The notes under the pieces are model-generated. The model was not told the origin of the DNA, made no database searches, and saw only the letters and a list, made by a program, of their open reading frames with translations. From contig CAJTGE010000008.1 of NCBI GenBank assembly GCA_910575795.1, positions 1-64,000 on the forward strand: DNA of 64,000 bases, read 5' to 3'. Below, in pieces: positions 52,632-60,334 of the stretch. The position numbers and the translations under genes are program-made. This stretch comes from Clostridiaceae bacterium (GTDB taxonomy: Bacteria; Bacillota; Clostridia; Lachnospirales; Lachnospiraceae). Within the stretch, counting starts at the first letter, position 1, and every line of letters begins with the position of its first letter.

Positions 52632-54020
52632 TCACGCTTTTTTGGGACGTGCAAAGAGCACGAATCCGACGCCGAGACAGACGGCGCACATGATGGCGCC
52701 CACGCCCATGGTCATACCCAGGCCGGTCATCATCCACACAGGAACCAGACCTGCAAAGGCTTCCTTCCAGCACATAACTGCGCTGTACACGCCATGATTG
52801 TCCGGGGCGGAGGACTGGGAATCCGGATCCACGGCGCGTACCAGGGCCAGGCCCGTAGCGGTATTACCTGTGCCGACGCCATAGGCCATCAGGGCCTTTT
52901 CAAACCATTCTTCACGGCAGAACAGTTTGCAGCCGCCAAATGCAATCATCAGTGTTACGGAGCTGCAGATGAGTGTGTAGACAACAATCGGGATGATGAA
53001 GGTGCTGATCAGCTCCAGATCCAGCGTAGCCATGGCGGTCAGTACAACGACTTCGAGCAGAAAACCGCTCATCTGGTGAATGAATTTCACATCAATGAAA
53101 TGCTCCAGCTTAACCAGGCGCGCCGCATTCCAGACGATCGCGCCGCCCAGTATGCCTTGGATAACTGTGGGAAGGACGCTGACGCCATCCCAGACGAGGC
53201 CCACAAGCTGGATCAGCATCCGTCCGGCAAAGACAGCGGTCAGCAGCCATCCTGCCTGAAGCGCCAGATGATTGATGCTGATCGAGCTGGTAACGGTCTG
53301 TCCGATCGGGCTGCGTTTATCCTCCGGCAGAGCGCCGCCATAGTACCACGAGGGCTGTTTTTGCGGGTTCCTGACAAATTTGGACCAGCCCCGGCGCACG
53401 CCGACATTGACCATGATCATGCCTGCGAGCATTGCGACGATCAGGCCGAATGTGGCCAGGACCATACCAATGGAAAGGTTTTCGGGGATGCCAAGTTCTG
53501 TATAGGTCTGCCCTGCCGCTCCCGCGTTCCCGTGGCCTCCCTGGAAGGCGAATACGCCCATGCTGCCCCAGCCAAGGGGGAGGCCGGGCCACAAGAGGGC
53601 GAGCGCCGCGCCCAGGCCGGCGCCCAGGCACATCTGCATTCCGTAAATGGCCTGCTCAACGCAGATATAGTCAAGAAAGCCGGCGATTTTTTTCGTATAT
53701 TTTAAATAGGCCATCATCACCTCTCCCATAAGGGCGCGGGTGTTGTCCTCCTCATTCGACACTACCAGCACGTCTCCCTCGCCGCACAGGTTGAGAGCCG
53801 CATGAAGGGCTAAGTTGTCGCCGGCGCGCCCCTTAACCGTATAGGCCGGCCCTGCCATCATCTGGGCTTTTGGCTTACTGACCAGCCTGATGCGGGGATT
53901 CATGGCGCAGCTGCGCCCCATGACATCTGCGGTGTTGGAGGCGGGTATGGCCTTAAACTGATTCACAATTTCCGGATCCGGCAGCTCGCGTTTTAAATAA
54001 ATTCTCTTTCCTACTGACAT
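52632..54020 (-). CDS. Chimeric protein: RraA-like N-terminus joined to a GltS-type symporter
   Basis: The protein has 462 residues from the ATG with GAGGAGG 8 nt upstream. Residues about 1-115 match the RraA/HMG-aldolase fold (IPASNTADVMGR, MAGPAYTVKGRAGDNLALH, GDVLVVSNEEDNTRALMGE), ending at KKIAGF just before the family's catalytic DG..RD motif. From about 116 the sequence turns into a sodium/glutamate-symporter (GltS)-like membrane protein (GLGAALALLWPGLPLGWG, GGHGNAGA, YGVGTGNTATGLALVRAVDP) lacking its usual first helices. An in-frame deletion joining two neighbouring genes, at about 53,675, is the simplest reading. Neither half is likely to be fully functional. Confidence 0.8.
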   Translation of the reverse strand: MSVGKRIYLKRELPDPEIVNQFKAIPASNTADVMGRSCAMNPRIRLVSKPKAQMMAGPAYTVKGRAGDNLALHAALNLCGEGDVLVVSNEEDNTRALMGEVMMAYLKYTKKIAGFLDYICVEQAIYGMQMCLGAGLGAALALLWPGLPLGWGSMGVFAFQGGHGNAGAAGQTYTELGIPENLSIGMVLATFGLIVAMLAGMIMVNVGVRRGWSKFVRNPQKQPSWYYGGALPEDKRSPIGQTVTSSISINHLALQAGWLLTAVFAGRMLIQLVGLVWDGVSVLPTVIQGILGGAIVWNAARLVKLEHFIDVKFIHQMSGFLLEVVVLTAMATLDLELISTFIIPIVVYTLICSSVTLMIAFGGCKLFCREEWFEKALMAYGVGTGNTATGLALVRAVDPDSQSSAPDNHGVYSAVMCWKEAFAGLVPVWMMTGLGMTMGVGAIMCAVCLGVGFVLFARPKKA

Positions 54021-54216
54021 GTTTGATTTCCTCCTCTTTCTCTGTTCCGGCGGCGGTTCAGACATCCTGAACCCTGACCGGCTTGCGGTTATGTTTTTTT
54101 AATCTGCTTCTCCGGAAAAGCTTGCATCTCTTGTGATTCCATAGTAATATAAAATCAATACAAAGTAAAACAGAGAAAATTTGGGTTTTTAACAAAAAAA
54201 ATTGTGGAGAATTGCC

Positions 54217-55122
54217 ATGGATATGATCAGCCTGTACTATTTTTCCGAGCTGGCCAGGGAGCTTCATATGACCCGCACCGCCAGCCGCCTCTTTATCTCC
54301 CAGCAGACGCTGAGCAACCATATACAGCGGCTGGAGGAGTATTACGGGACGCCGCTCCTGCATCGGAAACCCGCTCTTTCCCTGACCACGGCAGGCGAGC
54401 TTGTGCTGGCCTTTGCGGACCGGATCAATCATGAGCATATAAATCTGAAGGATATTTTGTCAGATGTTGCGCAGCAGGAACGCGGAGTGCTGCGCTTCGG
54501 GGCCAGCGCCATTCGGCTGAATATCTGCCTGCCAGCCGTTTTGCCGCCGTTTTCGGCCCGCTATCCGAACGTCGATATCCGCATCACAGACACCGTTACC
54601 TCCAGGCTGGAGCCTCTGGTGCTGAACCGCTCCATAGATTTTGCCATTATACTGAACGGCACAGAGCAGCCCCGGCTGATCACGCAGCAGCTCATGGACG
54701 ATCAGGTTTACCTTTGCGTCGCCGATTCGTTGCTGCGGGCCTGCTATGGAGAGCGCGCGGGGGAACTGAAGGAAAAGGCGGTGCATGGCGCATATGTCGA
54801 GGATTTTTCCGCATTGCCCTTTTGCATCTTTGACAATCACATGGGCCGCCAGATCGGCCAGTGCTTCGACGCGGCTTTGTGGATCGCGGCTTGCCGGCGG
54901 ACGCCCCTCAAAAAATTTTCAGCCAAAGAATTCCTCCCCTTCTTGACATCTAAACCGCAATATGCTATCTTAAAAGAGCAACATATTTTAAAATTGAAAA
55001 GTGCGTATTATCCCTTATTCAGAGTGATGGAGATGCAAAGGATCTGTGAAGTCACGGCAACCCCGTTTAAGCCGGGGGACAGGAGATGTCCCGGCGGTGA
55101 GGAGCGGAAGGTGCCAGCCTGA
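54217..55122 (+). CDS. LysR-family regulator with replaced C-terminus
   Basis: The ORF has 301 codons from the ATG with GGAGA 7 nt upstream. The HTH (about 1-60) is standard: YYFSELARELHMTRTASRLFISQQTLSNHIQRLE. The substrate-binding domain is recognisable to about residue 225 (LRFGASAIRLNICLPAVLP, NVDIRITDTVTSRLEPLV). The rest is coded by the metK promoter and SAM riboswitch and is basic and unlike LysR. So the native end (about 70 residues) seems deleted, with the junction near 54,875-54,905. It is divergent from the RraA::GltS/dehydrogenase operon, which it probably controlled. Confidence 0.82.
   Translation: MDMISLYYFSELARELHMTRTASRLFISQQTLSNHIQRLEEYYGTPLLHRKPALSLTTAGELVLAFADRINHEHINLKDILSDVAQQERGVLRFGASAIRLNICLPAVLPPFSARYPNVDIRITDTVTSRLEPLVLNRSIDFAIILNGTEQPRLITQQLMDDQVYLCVADSLLRACYGERAGELKEKAVHGAYVEDFSALPFCIFDNHMGRQIGQCFDAALWIAACRRTPLKKFSAKEFLPFLTSKPQYAILKEQHILKLKSAYYPLFRVMEMQRICEVTATPFKPGDRRCPGGEERKVPA
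54943..54971 (+). promoter_or_regulatory. metK promoter
   Basis: A perfect TTGACA (54943-54948), a 17-nt spacer and TATCTT (54966-54971) lie 41 nt upstream of the SAM riboswitch. They are inside the reading frame of the LysR gene. Confidence 0.88.
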
Positions 55123-55221
55123 GCGAGGAGCAGTCAGTACGGCAGGAGAGCCGCCCTGACAGTAAATCGAGCAATAAGAGGATTTGATAGCGAATCATCA
55201 AGTCCGTATTGCTACGGACTT
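55012..55221 (+). promoter_or_regulatory. SAM-I (S-box) riboswitch with terminator
   Basis: The P1 arms are CTTATT (55014-55019) and AATAAG (55173-55178). Between them are the conserved AGAGTGATGGAGATGCAAAG, the GTGAAGTCACGGCAACC block, and a GGTGCCAGCCTGAGCGAG segment. Downstream is a terminator, AAGTCCGTA / TACGGACTT with loop TTGC and a T-rich tail (55200-55230). GCAAT (55171-55175), part of P1, can instead pair with ATTGC in the terminator loop, giving an antiterminator. SAM binding should switch off metK. Confidence 0.92.
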
Positions 55222-55256
55222 TTCTTTTTGTCTTTATACTTAACAAGGAGGAAGAG

Positions 55257-56444
55257 ATGGAGAAATTACTTTTTACTTCAGAGTCAGTGACAGAGGGACA
55301 TCCGGATAAGATGTGCGATCAGATTTCGGACGCGATTCTGGACGCTATGGTGGCCCAGGATCCGATGAGCCGCGTGGCCTGTGAGACGGCGACGACGACA
55401 GGTCTGGTGCTGGTGATGGGCGAAATCACAAGCAAGGCGAATGTGGATATCCAGAAGCTGGTGCGTGAGACAATACGCGAGATTGGATATGACAAGGGCG
55501 AGTATGGCTTTAACTGCGATACCTGCGGCGTGATCGTGGCTCTGGATGAGCAGTCAACGGATATTGCTATGGGTGTCGATAAGGCGCTGGAGGCAAAGGA
55601 GAACCGGATGTCTGACGCAGAGCTGGCTGCAATCGGAGCCGGCGATCAGGGTATGATGTTCGGCTATGCGACAAATGAGACAGAGGAATATATGCCGTAT
55701 CCGATTTCCATGGCCCACAAGCTGGCGCTGCGTTTGACCGAGGTCCGCAAGGACGGCACGCTCCCGTACCTTCGTCCGGACGGAAAGACGCAGGTAACGG
55801 TGGAGTATGACGAGAACGGCCGTCCGATCCGCCTGGATGCGGTGGTTTTATCCACTCAGCACGACGAGGATGTGAGTCAGGAGCAGATACATAAGGATAT
55901 TAAGCGCTATGTGTTTGATCCGGTTCTGCCCGCGGATATGGTTGACGGCAACACAAAGTTTTTCATCAACCCCACAGGGCGCTTTGTGATCGGAGGCCCG
56001 CACGGGGACAGCGGTCTGACGGGCCGCAAGATTATTGTGGATACGTACGGCGGATACGCGCGTCACGGCGGCGGCGCGTTTTCCGGAAAAGACTGCACGA
56101 AGGTGGATCGCTCGGCGGCGTATGCGGCGAGATATGTGGCAAAGAATATCGTGGCGGCGGGGCTGGCAGACAAGTGCGAGATTCAGCTCTCCTATGCGAT
56201 TGGCGTGGCGCAGCCGACGTCCGTGATGGTGGACACCTTCGGAACCGGTAAGGTAAGCGAGACAAAGCTGGTGGAGATTATCCGTGAAAACTTCGATCTC
56301 CGGCCGGCCGGAATTATCAAGATGCTGGATCTGCGCCGTCCGCTTTATAAGCAGACCGCGTCTTACGGGCATTTTGGAAGGAATGATCTGGATCTTCCGT
56401 GGGAGAAGATGGATAAGGCGGAGGCTTTGAAGGCATATCTGTAG
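55257..56444 (+). CDS. metK: S-adenosylmethionine synthetase
   Basis: The protein has 395 residues from the ATG 4 nt after AAGGAGG. Motifs are [60 protein letters not shown] and [23 protein letters not shown]. It makes SAM from methionine and ATP in the cytoplasm, probably as a tetramer. It is controlled by the SAM riboswitch upstream and ends before a strong terminator. Confidence 0.98.
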   Translation: MEKLLFTSESVTEGHPDKMCDQISDAILDAMVAQDPMSRVACETATTTGLVLVMGEITSKANVDIQKLVRETIREIGYDKGEYGFNCDTCGVIVALDEQSTDIAMGVDKALEAKENRMSDAELAAIGAGDQGMMFGYATNETEEYMPYPISMAHKLALRLTEVRKDGTLPYLRPDGKTQVTVEYDENGRPIRLDAVVLSTQHDEDVSQEQIHKDIKRYVFDPVLPADMVDGNTKFFINPTGRFVIGGPHGDSGLTGRKIIVDTYGGYARHGGGAFSGKDCTKVDRSAAYAARYVAKNIVAAGLADKCEIQLSYAIGVAQPTSVMVDTFGTGKVSETKLVEIIRENFDLRPAGIIKMLDLRRPLYKQTASYGHFGRNDLDLPWEKMDKAEALKAYL

Positions 56445-56532
56445 AATAGGGCGCTGCCTGACGGTCCGCTATATGCCTGATGGCCGGGCGCCGTCTTAGC
56501 GGCATGTTTCATCTGCGCGGGTCCTGCGCAAA

Positions 56533-56574
56533 AAAAGCCTGAAAGGCCGTAAAAATGGTCTTTCAGGCTTTTTT
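56533..56574 (+). terminator. metK terminator
   Basis: A 13-bp perfect stem AAAAGCCTGAAAG / CTTTCAGGCTTTT ends in TTTTTT. Confidence 0.92.
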
Positions 56575-56742
56575 CGCGGACAAAGTTTATAATACTTTTA
56601 GAGACGCGGGCTTTAAAATATGATATACTTAACACAATATATAAAAACAGTGAGAAAGCCAGAGGATCCGGTTTCCGGGCGGGTTTTCTCTTATTTTTAT
56701 AGAGCAGGCGGGCTGTCAGCTCTGTTGTATTGGGAGTGGGAT

Positions 56743-58230
56743 ATGAAGATAAGGACACGTCTGGCGATTGCGTTTGTTACGATTACAGTGGTTCCGATTG
56801 CCCTCATATATATCACGGCGATTGGCCTCGTGAATTATCAGGGGCGTTCGTTTCAGAAGAATTACGGCCTCAGCGAGCAGATTGATCTGCTGTCGGGAAA
56901 TTCCACGCAGGTATTTAACCGCCTGACACAGGGGGTGCAGAAGACGATCCAGAAGGCGCTGGACGACAGCCCGGAGCTGTTTGAAGATTCGGTGTATCTG
57001 GATTCGCTGAATGCGGAGCTTTTGAAGAAATATTCCTATCTGATCGTCCGCAAGGGCGGGGAGATTATTTTTTCAGGCTCAGAAGACGGGAAGGAGGTCT
57101 GCGACCGCCTGCCGCCCTTTGGCGACTATCAGGGGAGTTCGTACGGCGGGGTTTATATGGACGGAGAACAGCAGCACCTGTTAAAGCAGATGGATTTTTC
57201 ATTTCCGGACGGAGCGCAGGGAAGCCTGTTCATTGTGGCGAATGTGGGGAATTATGTGCCGGAGATCCGGGCGATGATGGGCGAGATGATGTTTGTGGGG
57301 ATTATGATCATCTGCTTTACGGCCGGTATCCTGATTATGTGGGTGTACCGGGCCATGCTTTCCCCGCTGGGACGGCTGCAGGAGGCCACGAAGAAGGTGC
57401 GCGACGGCGATCTGGATTTTACGCTTGAGGTGGACAGCGACGATGAGATCGGCATGCTGTGCCAGGATTTTGAGGAGATGCGCCTGCGCCTGAAGGAATC
57501 CCAGGAAGAGAAGATGCAGTATGATAAGGAGAGCAAGGAGCTCTTAAGCAACATTTCTCATGATCTGAAGACGCCGATCACTGCGATCAAGGGCTATGTG
57601 GAGGGCATCCAGGACGGCGTGGCCTCGTCCCCGGAGAAGCTGGAAAAGTATATCAAAACGATTTATAATAAGGCCAATGATATGGATCGGCTGATAGACG
57701 AGCTCACCTTTTATTCCAAGATAGACACCAATAAGATTCCGTACAATTTTTCCAGAATCAATGTATCGGAGTATTTTGGGGACTGTGTGGAGGAAGTCGG
57801 GCTTGACATGGAAACCAGGGGCGTGGAGCTGGGGTATTTCAACTATGTGGACGAGGATGTGGTGGTGATCGCCGACGCAGAGCAGATGAAGCGCGTGATC
57901 AACAATATTATCGGGAATTCGCTGAAATATCTTGACAAGAAGAAGGGCATATTAAATATCAGGATCAAGGATGACGGCGATTTCATCCAGATTGTGATAG
58001 AGGACAACGGAAAAGGAATCGCGGCAAAGGATCTTCCCTACATTTTTGACCGGTTTTACCGCACGGATTCGTCCAGGAATTCTTCCAAGGGGGGCAGCGG
58101 GATCGGACTGTCGATTGTGAAGAAGATTATTGAGGATCACGGCGGAAGGATCTGGGCTACCAGCAAGGAAGGGATCGGCACGGAGATTCATTTCGTGCTT
58201 AGAAAACACCAGGAGGTTATTCAGGAATGA
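56743..58230 (+). CDS. Sensor histidine kinase (HAMP, HisKA, HATPase)
   Basis: The protein has 495 residues from the ATG with GGGAG 6 nt upstream; the longer reading adds an unlikely N-terminus. TM1 spans about 8-28, an extracellular sensor region about 30-185 and TM2 about 190-210. A HAMP domain follows (VYRAMLSPLGRLQEATKKVRDGDLDF). The HisKA motif LLSNISHDLKTPITAIKGYVEG has the phospho-accepting His. ATPase boxes are VINNIIGNSLKYLDKK, VIEDNGKGIAAKDLPYIFDRFYR and GGSGIGLSIVKKIIEDHGG. The ATGA overlap with the response regulator couples translation. The signal is unknown. Confidence 0.93.
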   Translation: MKIRTRLAIAFVTITVVPIALIYITAIGLVNYQGRSFQKNYGLSEQIDLLSGNSTQVFNRLTQGVQKTIQKALDDSPELFEDSVYLDSLNAELLKKYSYLIVRKGGEIIFSGSEDGKEVCDRLPPFGDYQGSSYGGVYMDGEQQHLLKQMDFSFPDGAQGSLFIVANVGNYVPEIRAMMGEMMFVGIMIICFTAGILIMWVYRAMLSPLGRLQEATKKVRDGDLDFTLEVDSDDEIGMLCQDFEEMRLRLKESQEEKMQYDKESKELLSNISHDLKTPITAIKGYVEGIQDGVASSPEKLEKYIKTIYNKANDMDRLIDELTFYSKIDTNKIPYNFSRINVSEYFGDCVEEVGLDMETRGVELGYFNYVDEDVVVIADAEQMKRVINNIIGNSLKYLDKKKGILNIRIKDDGDFIQIVIEDNGKGIAAKDLPYIFDRFYRTDSSRNSSKGGSGIGLSIVKKIIEDHGGRIWATSKEGIGTEIHFVLRKHQEVIQE

Positions 58231-58916
58231 GCAGAATACTGATTATTGAAGATGAAGAGAGCATCGCAGAGCTGGAGAAGGATTATCTGGAGCTTTCCGG
58301 TTTTGAGGTGGAGATTGAGAATCAGGGAGATACGGGCCTTAAGAGGGGCCTGGAGGAGGATTTTGACCTGCTGATCCTGGATCTGATGCTTCCGGGTGTG
58401 GACGGCTTTGAGATTTGCAGGAAGGTCCGCGAGGTGAAAAATACGCCGATTATCATGGTTTCTGCCAAAAAGGACGATATTGACAAGATCCGGGGCCTGG
58501 GGCTGGGCGCGGATGATTATATGACCAAGCCCTTCAGCCCCAGCGAGATGGTGGCGAGGGTGAAGGCCCATATGGCCCGCTATGAACGCCTGATCGGCAG
58601 CGGTATGCCGGAGAATGAGATCATCGAGATCCGGGGGCTGAAGATCGATAAGACGGCCAGGCGCGTGTATATCAACGGCGAGGAGAAGAATTTTACGACC
58701 AAGGAATTTGATCTGCTCACCTTTCTGGCCCAGAATCCGAACCATGTGTTTACAAAAGAGGAGCTGTTCAGCAAGATCTGGGACATGGAGTCCCTGGGGG
58801 ATATCGCGACCGTGACCGTGCATATCAAGAAGATTCGGGAGAAGATTGAGTTTAATACGGCGAAGCCGCAGTATATTGAGACGATATGGGGAGTGGGGTA
58901 CCGGTTTAAAGTGTAA
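58227..58916 (+). CDS. OmpR/PhoB-family response regulator
   Basis: The protein has 229 residues. The receiver domain has acidic residues in IIEDEESI, the phospho-acceptor Asp in LLILDLMLPGVDGFE, and Lys in MTKPFSPSEM. The C-terminal winged helix has FTTKEFDLLTFLAQNPNHVFTKEELFSKIW and VTVHIKKIREKIE with the YIETIWGVGYRFK end. It is the partner of the kinase upstream. Confidence 0.95.
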   Translation: MSRILIIEDEESIAELEKDYLELSGFEVEIENQGDTGLKRGLEEDFDLLILDLMLPGVDGFEICRKVREVKNTPIIMVSAKKDDIDKIRGLGLGADDYMTKPFSPSEMVARVKAHMARYERLIGSGMPENEIIEIRGLKIDKTARRVYINGEEKNFTTKEFDLLTFLAQNPNHVFTKEELFSKIWDMESLGDIATVTVHIKKIREKIEFNTAKPQYIETIWGVGYRFKV

Positions 58917-58934
58917 GGTGAGGATGAGCATGGA

Positions 58935-59387
58935 ATGGACGACAGGCTTAAAGAGATAGACAGGCTTCTGAAAAAGCAGTGCTGGCTGATTGATGTTCTG
59001 CCGGAGCAGGTTCCGGCAGATGCCGGGGGATGCTTTTTTGAGGTGGAGCAATTTTGGCTGGGGGATGGCGAAAGATGTGGGTTTGCGGATCGGTTTGCAG
59101 GGGTTATTTTGAAGCTGATGTGTTATTACCGTATTGCAGCGCTGGGTGAGGAGTGGATGGAAAAGCCCTCGCCAGGCGCTGTTTGCGACAGGGTGAAGGG
59201 GATTATGGGCAGCGGGAGAGGGACGTTCCATGTGCTGTTTCCGGAGGAGGACGCGCTGATTGTTTTGGAGGGCGGGGACTTATATCTGTCTGTGTATAAT
59301 CCGGATGATACGATGCAGAGGAGGCTGAGAGGGATTACGGCTTCGGAGGGGTTGTTTTTCAGGAAGGCGGCAGTAAATAACTGTTAA
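58935..59387 (+). CDS. Hypothetical protein after the two-component system
   Basis: The protein has 150 residues, is soluble and has no signal peptide. It has a charged helical N-terminus (MDDRLKEIDRLLKKQCW) and a C-terminal part alternating hydrophobic and acidic residues (FHVLFPEEDALIVLEGGDLYLSVYNPDD). I do not recognise it. It starts 18 nt after the response-regulator stop, so it is probably co-transcribed, but its ribosome binding site is weak. The stop codon is part of a terminator hairpin. Confidence 0.7.
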   Translation: MDDRLKEIDRLLKKQCWLIDVLPEQVPADAGGCFFEVEQFWLGDGERCGFADRFAGVILKLMCYYRIAALGEEWMEKPSPGAVCDRVKGIMGSGRGTFHVLFPEEDALIVLEGGDLYLSVYNPDDTMQRRLRGITASEGLFFRKAAVNNC

Positions 59388-59407
59388 GAAAGAACTTTTT
59401 AACAGTT
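59379..59407. terminator. Bidirectional hairpin between convergent genes
   Basis: A 9-bp perfect stem AACTGTTAA / TTAACAGTT has an 11-nt T-rich loop and overlaps the stop codon of the hypothetical gene. Confidence 0.6.
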
Positions 59408-59409
59408 CC

Positions 59410-59760
59410 TTATTCGCCCCAATAATCTATAGTATCCTGGGAAGTTGTAACGATTCCAAAAAGTTTGCGCATAAAGTCTTCGTTTTCATGAAACATTTCC
59501 AAAATAATTATGGTATCGCTATCCTTTATACGGTAAAAGAAATAATTATGTTCTATAAAAATATACATGTAATCACAATCTATATCATATTGTGATGAAA
59601 TTTTTACGCCTGATTGAGGGAATGTTTCAAGCAGCCTGACTTCCTTCATCATTTTGCCCATAACCTTTTTTGAAGTATGTTCACCATAGTTTTGTGTTAA
59701 GTCATTGCGTAATCTTTTCAGCTTTTTTCTGACAATCTGTGAATATTCCACTTTAACCAA
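59410..59760 (-). CDS. RelE/ParE-family toxin
   Basis: The protein has 116 residues from a TTG start (MVKVEYSQIVRKKLKRL) 8 nt after GGAGG; a longer frame would overlap the antitoxin. The fold signature includes KLKRLRNDLTQNYG, ETFPQSGVKISSQYD, YMYIFIEHNYFFYRI and ILEMFHENEDFMRKLFG. Members cleave ribosome-bound mRNA or poison gyrase; which one applies is not clear. It is the second gene of a two-gene operon, 4 nt after the antitoxin. AT-rich codon use suggests acquisition. Confidence 0.9.
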   Translation of the reverse strand: MVKVEYSQIVRKKLKRLRNDLTQNYGEHTSKKVMGKMMKEVRLLETFPQSGVKISSQYDIDCDYMYIFIEHNYFFYRIKDSDTIIILEMFHENEDFMRKLFGIVTTSQDTIDYWGE

Positions 59761-59764
59761 AGCA

Positions 59765-60019
59765 TTATACCTCCAGTTCTTTTTCCAATTCATCTGCAGA
59801 TATCGTTCCTTCGGTAAGGGCGGAATTTTCAGCCTCCTGTAATTTTAGGAGTAATTGATTTAATGCTTTCTGTTTATCTAATTCGTCCAATTCATACATA
59901 TCAATAATAGCGCATGCGCCATGTCCGTTGCGGGTAAGATAAACTCTATTGCCATAAGATACTTCATTTATAACTGCTGTATAATTTCTCAAATCGGATA
60001 TTGGTTTTATATTTGGCAT
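59765..60019 (-). CDS. Phd/YefM-family antitoxin
   Basis: The protein has 84 residues. The N-terminal DNA-binding part has IKPISDLRNYTAVINEVSYGNRVYLTRNGHGACAIIDMYELDEL, the typical Phd/YefM pattern; the C-terminal tail is acidic (EGTISADELEKELEV) and would neutralise the toxin. GGAG lies 8 nt before the ATG. It probably represses its own promoter. Confidence 0.92.
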   Translation of the reverse strand: MPNIKPISDLRNYTAVINEVSYGNRVYLTRNGHGACAIIDMYELDELDKQKALNQLLLKLQEAENSALTEGTISADELEKELEV

Positions 60020-60045
60020 TTCACATTCTCCAATCGTTTTCTTTT

Positions 60046-60075
60046 ATTATACCAGTTATCGTATACAGTTTGCAA
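60046..60075 (-). promoter_or_regulatory. Toxin-antitoxin promoter
   Basis: On the minus strand there is TTGCAA (60070-60075), 18 nt, and an extended -10 TGGTATAAT with TATAAT at 60046-60051. GTATAC within the spacer is a possible antitoxin site. Confidence 0.65.
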
Positions 60076-60210
60076 CAAAATTTGCATGTAAATTTACAGC
60101 GAACGCGTTGTTTTGTTAGATTCACGCTTGAAGAAAAAAACAGAGAAAACGGTAAAGTTATTTTTTTCGCGCTCATAAGCGGATATCTTTATAAATATTT
60201 TATAATTTAA

Positions 60211-60253
60211 TTAGCACTCAATCCTTGACGTGGCTAATAATAAGTGTTATATT
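60211..60253 (+). promoter_or_regulatory. clpB promoter with CIRCE-like element
   Basis: TTGACG (60225-60230), 17 nt and TATATT (60248-60253) form a good sigma-A promoter. It overlaps TTAGCACTC (60211-60219), a perfect left half of the HrcA operator CIRCE; after 9 nt the right half CGTGGCTAA matches only its last five positions. HrcA control is possible but not certain. Confidence 0.65.
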
Positions 60254-60334
60254 ACCAATAGAACAAAGAAAAGAAATTACTTGTAACCGTATAGTTTTAC
60301 GTTTACAGTCAGCCTGTAAAGGAGGCAGTGATTT

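Noticed and set aside
52563..53705. 380-codon plus-strand ORF, Cys/His/Asp-rich
   Set aside because: It is antisense to the RraA::GltS gene, whose membrane-protein motifs are clear; the His/Asp richness comes from the reverse complement of hydrophobic codons.
58221..59231. 336-codon minus-strand ORF
   Set aside because: It is antisense to the response regulator and the gene after it, without a ribosome binding site.
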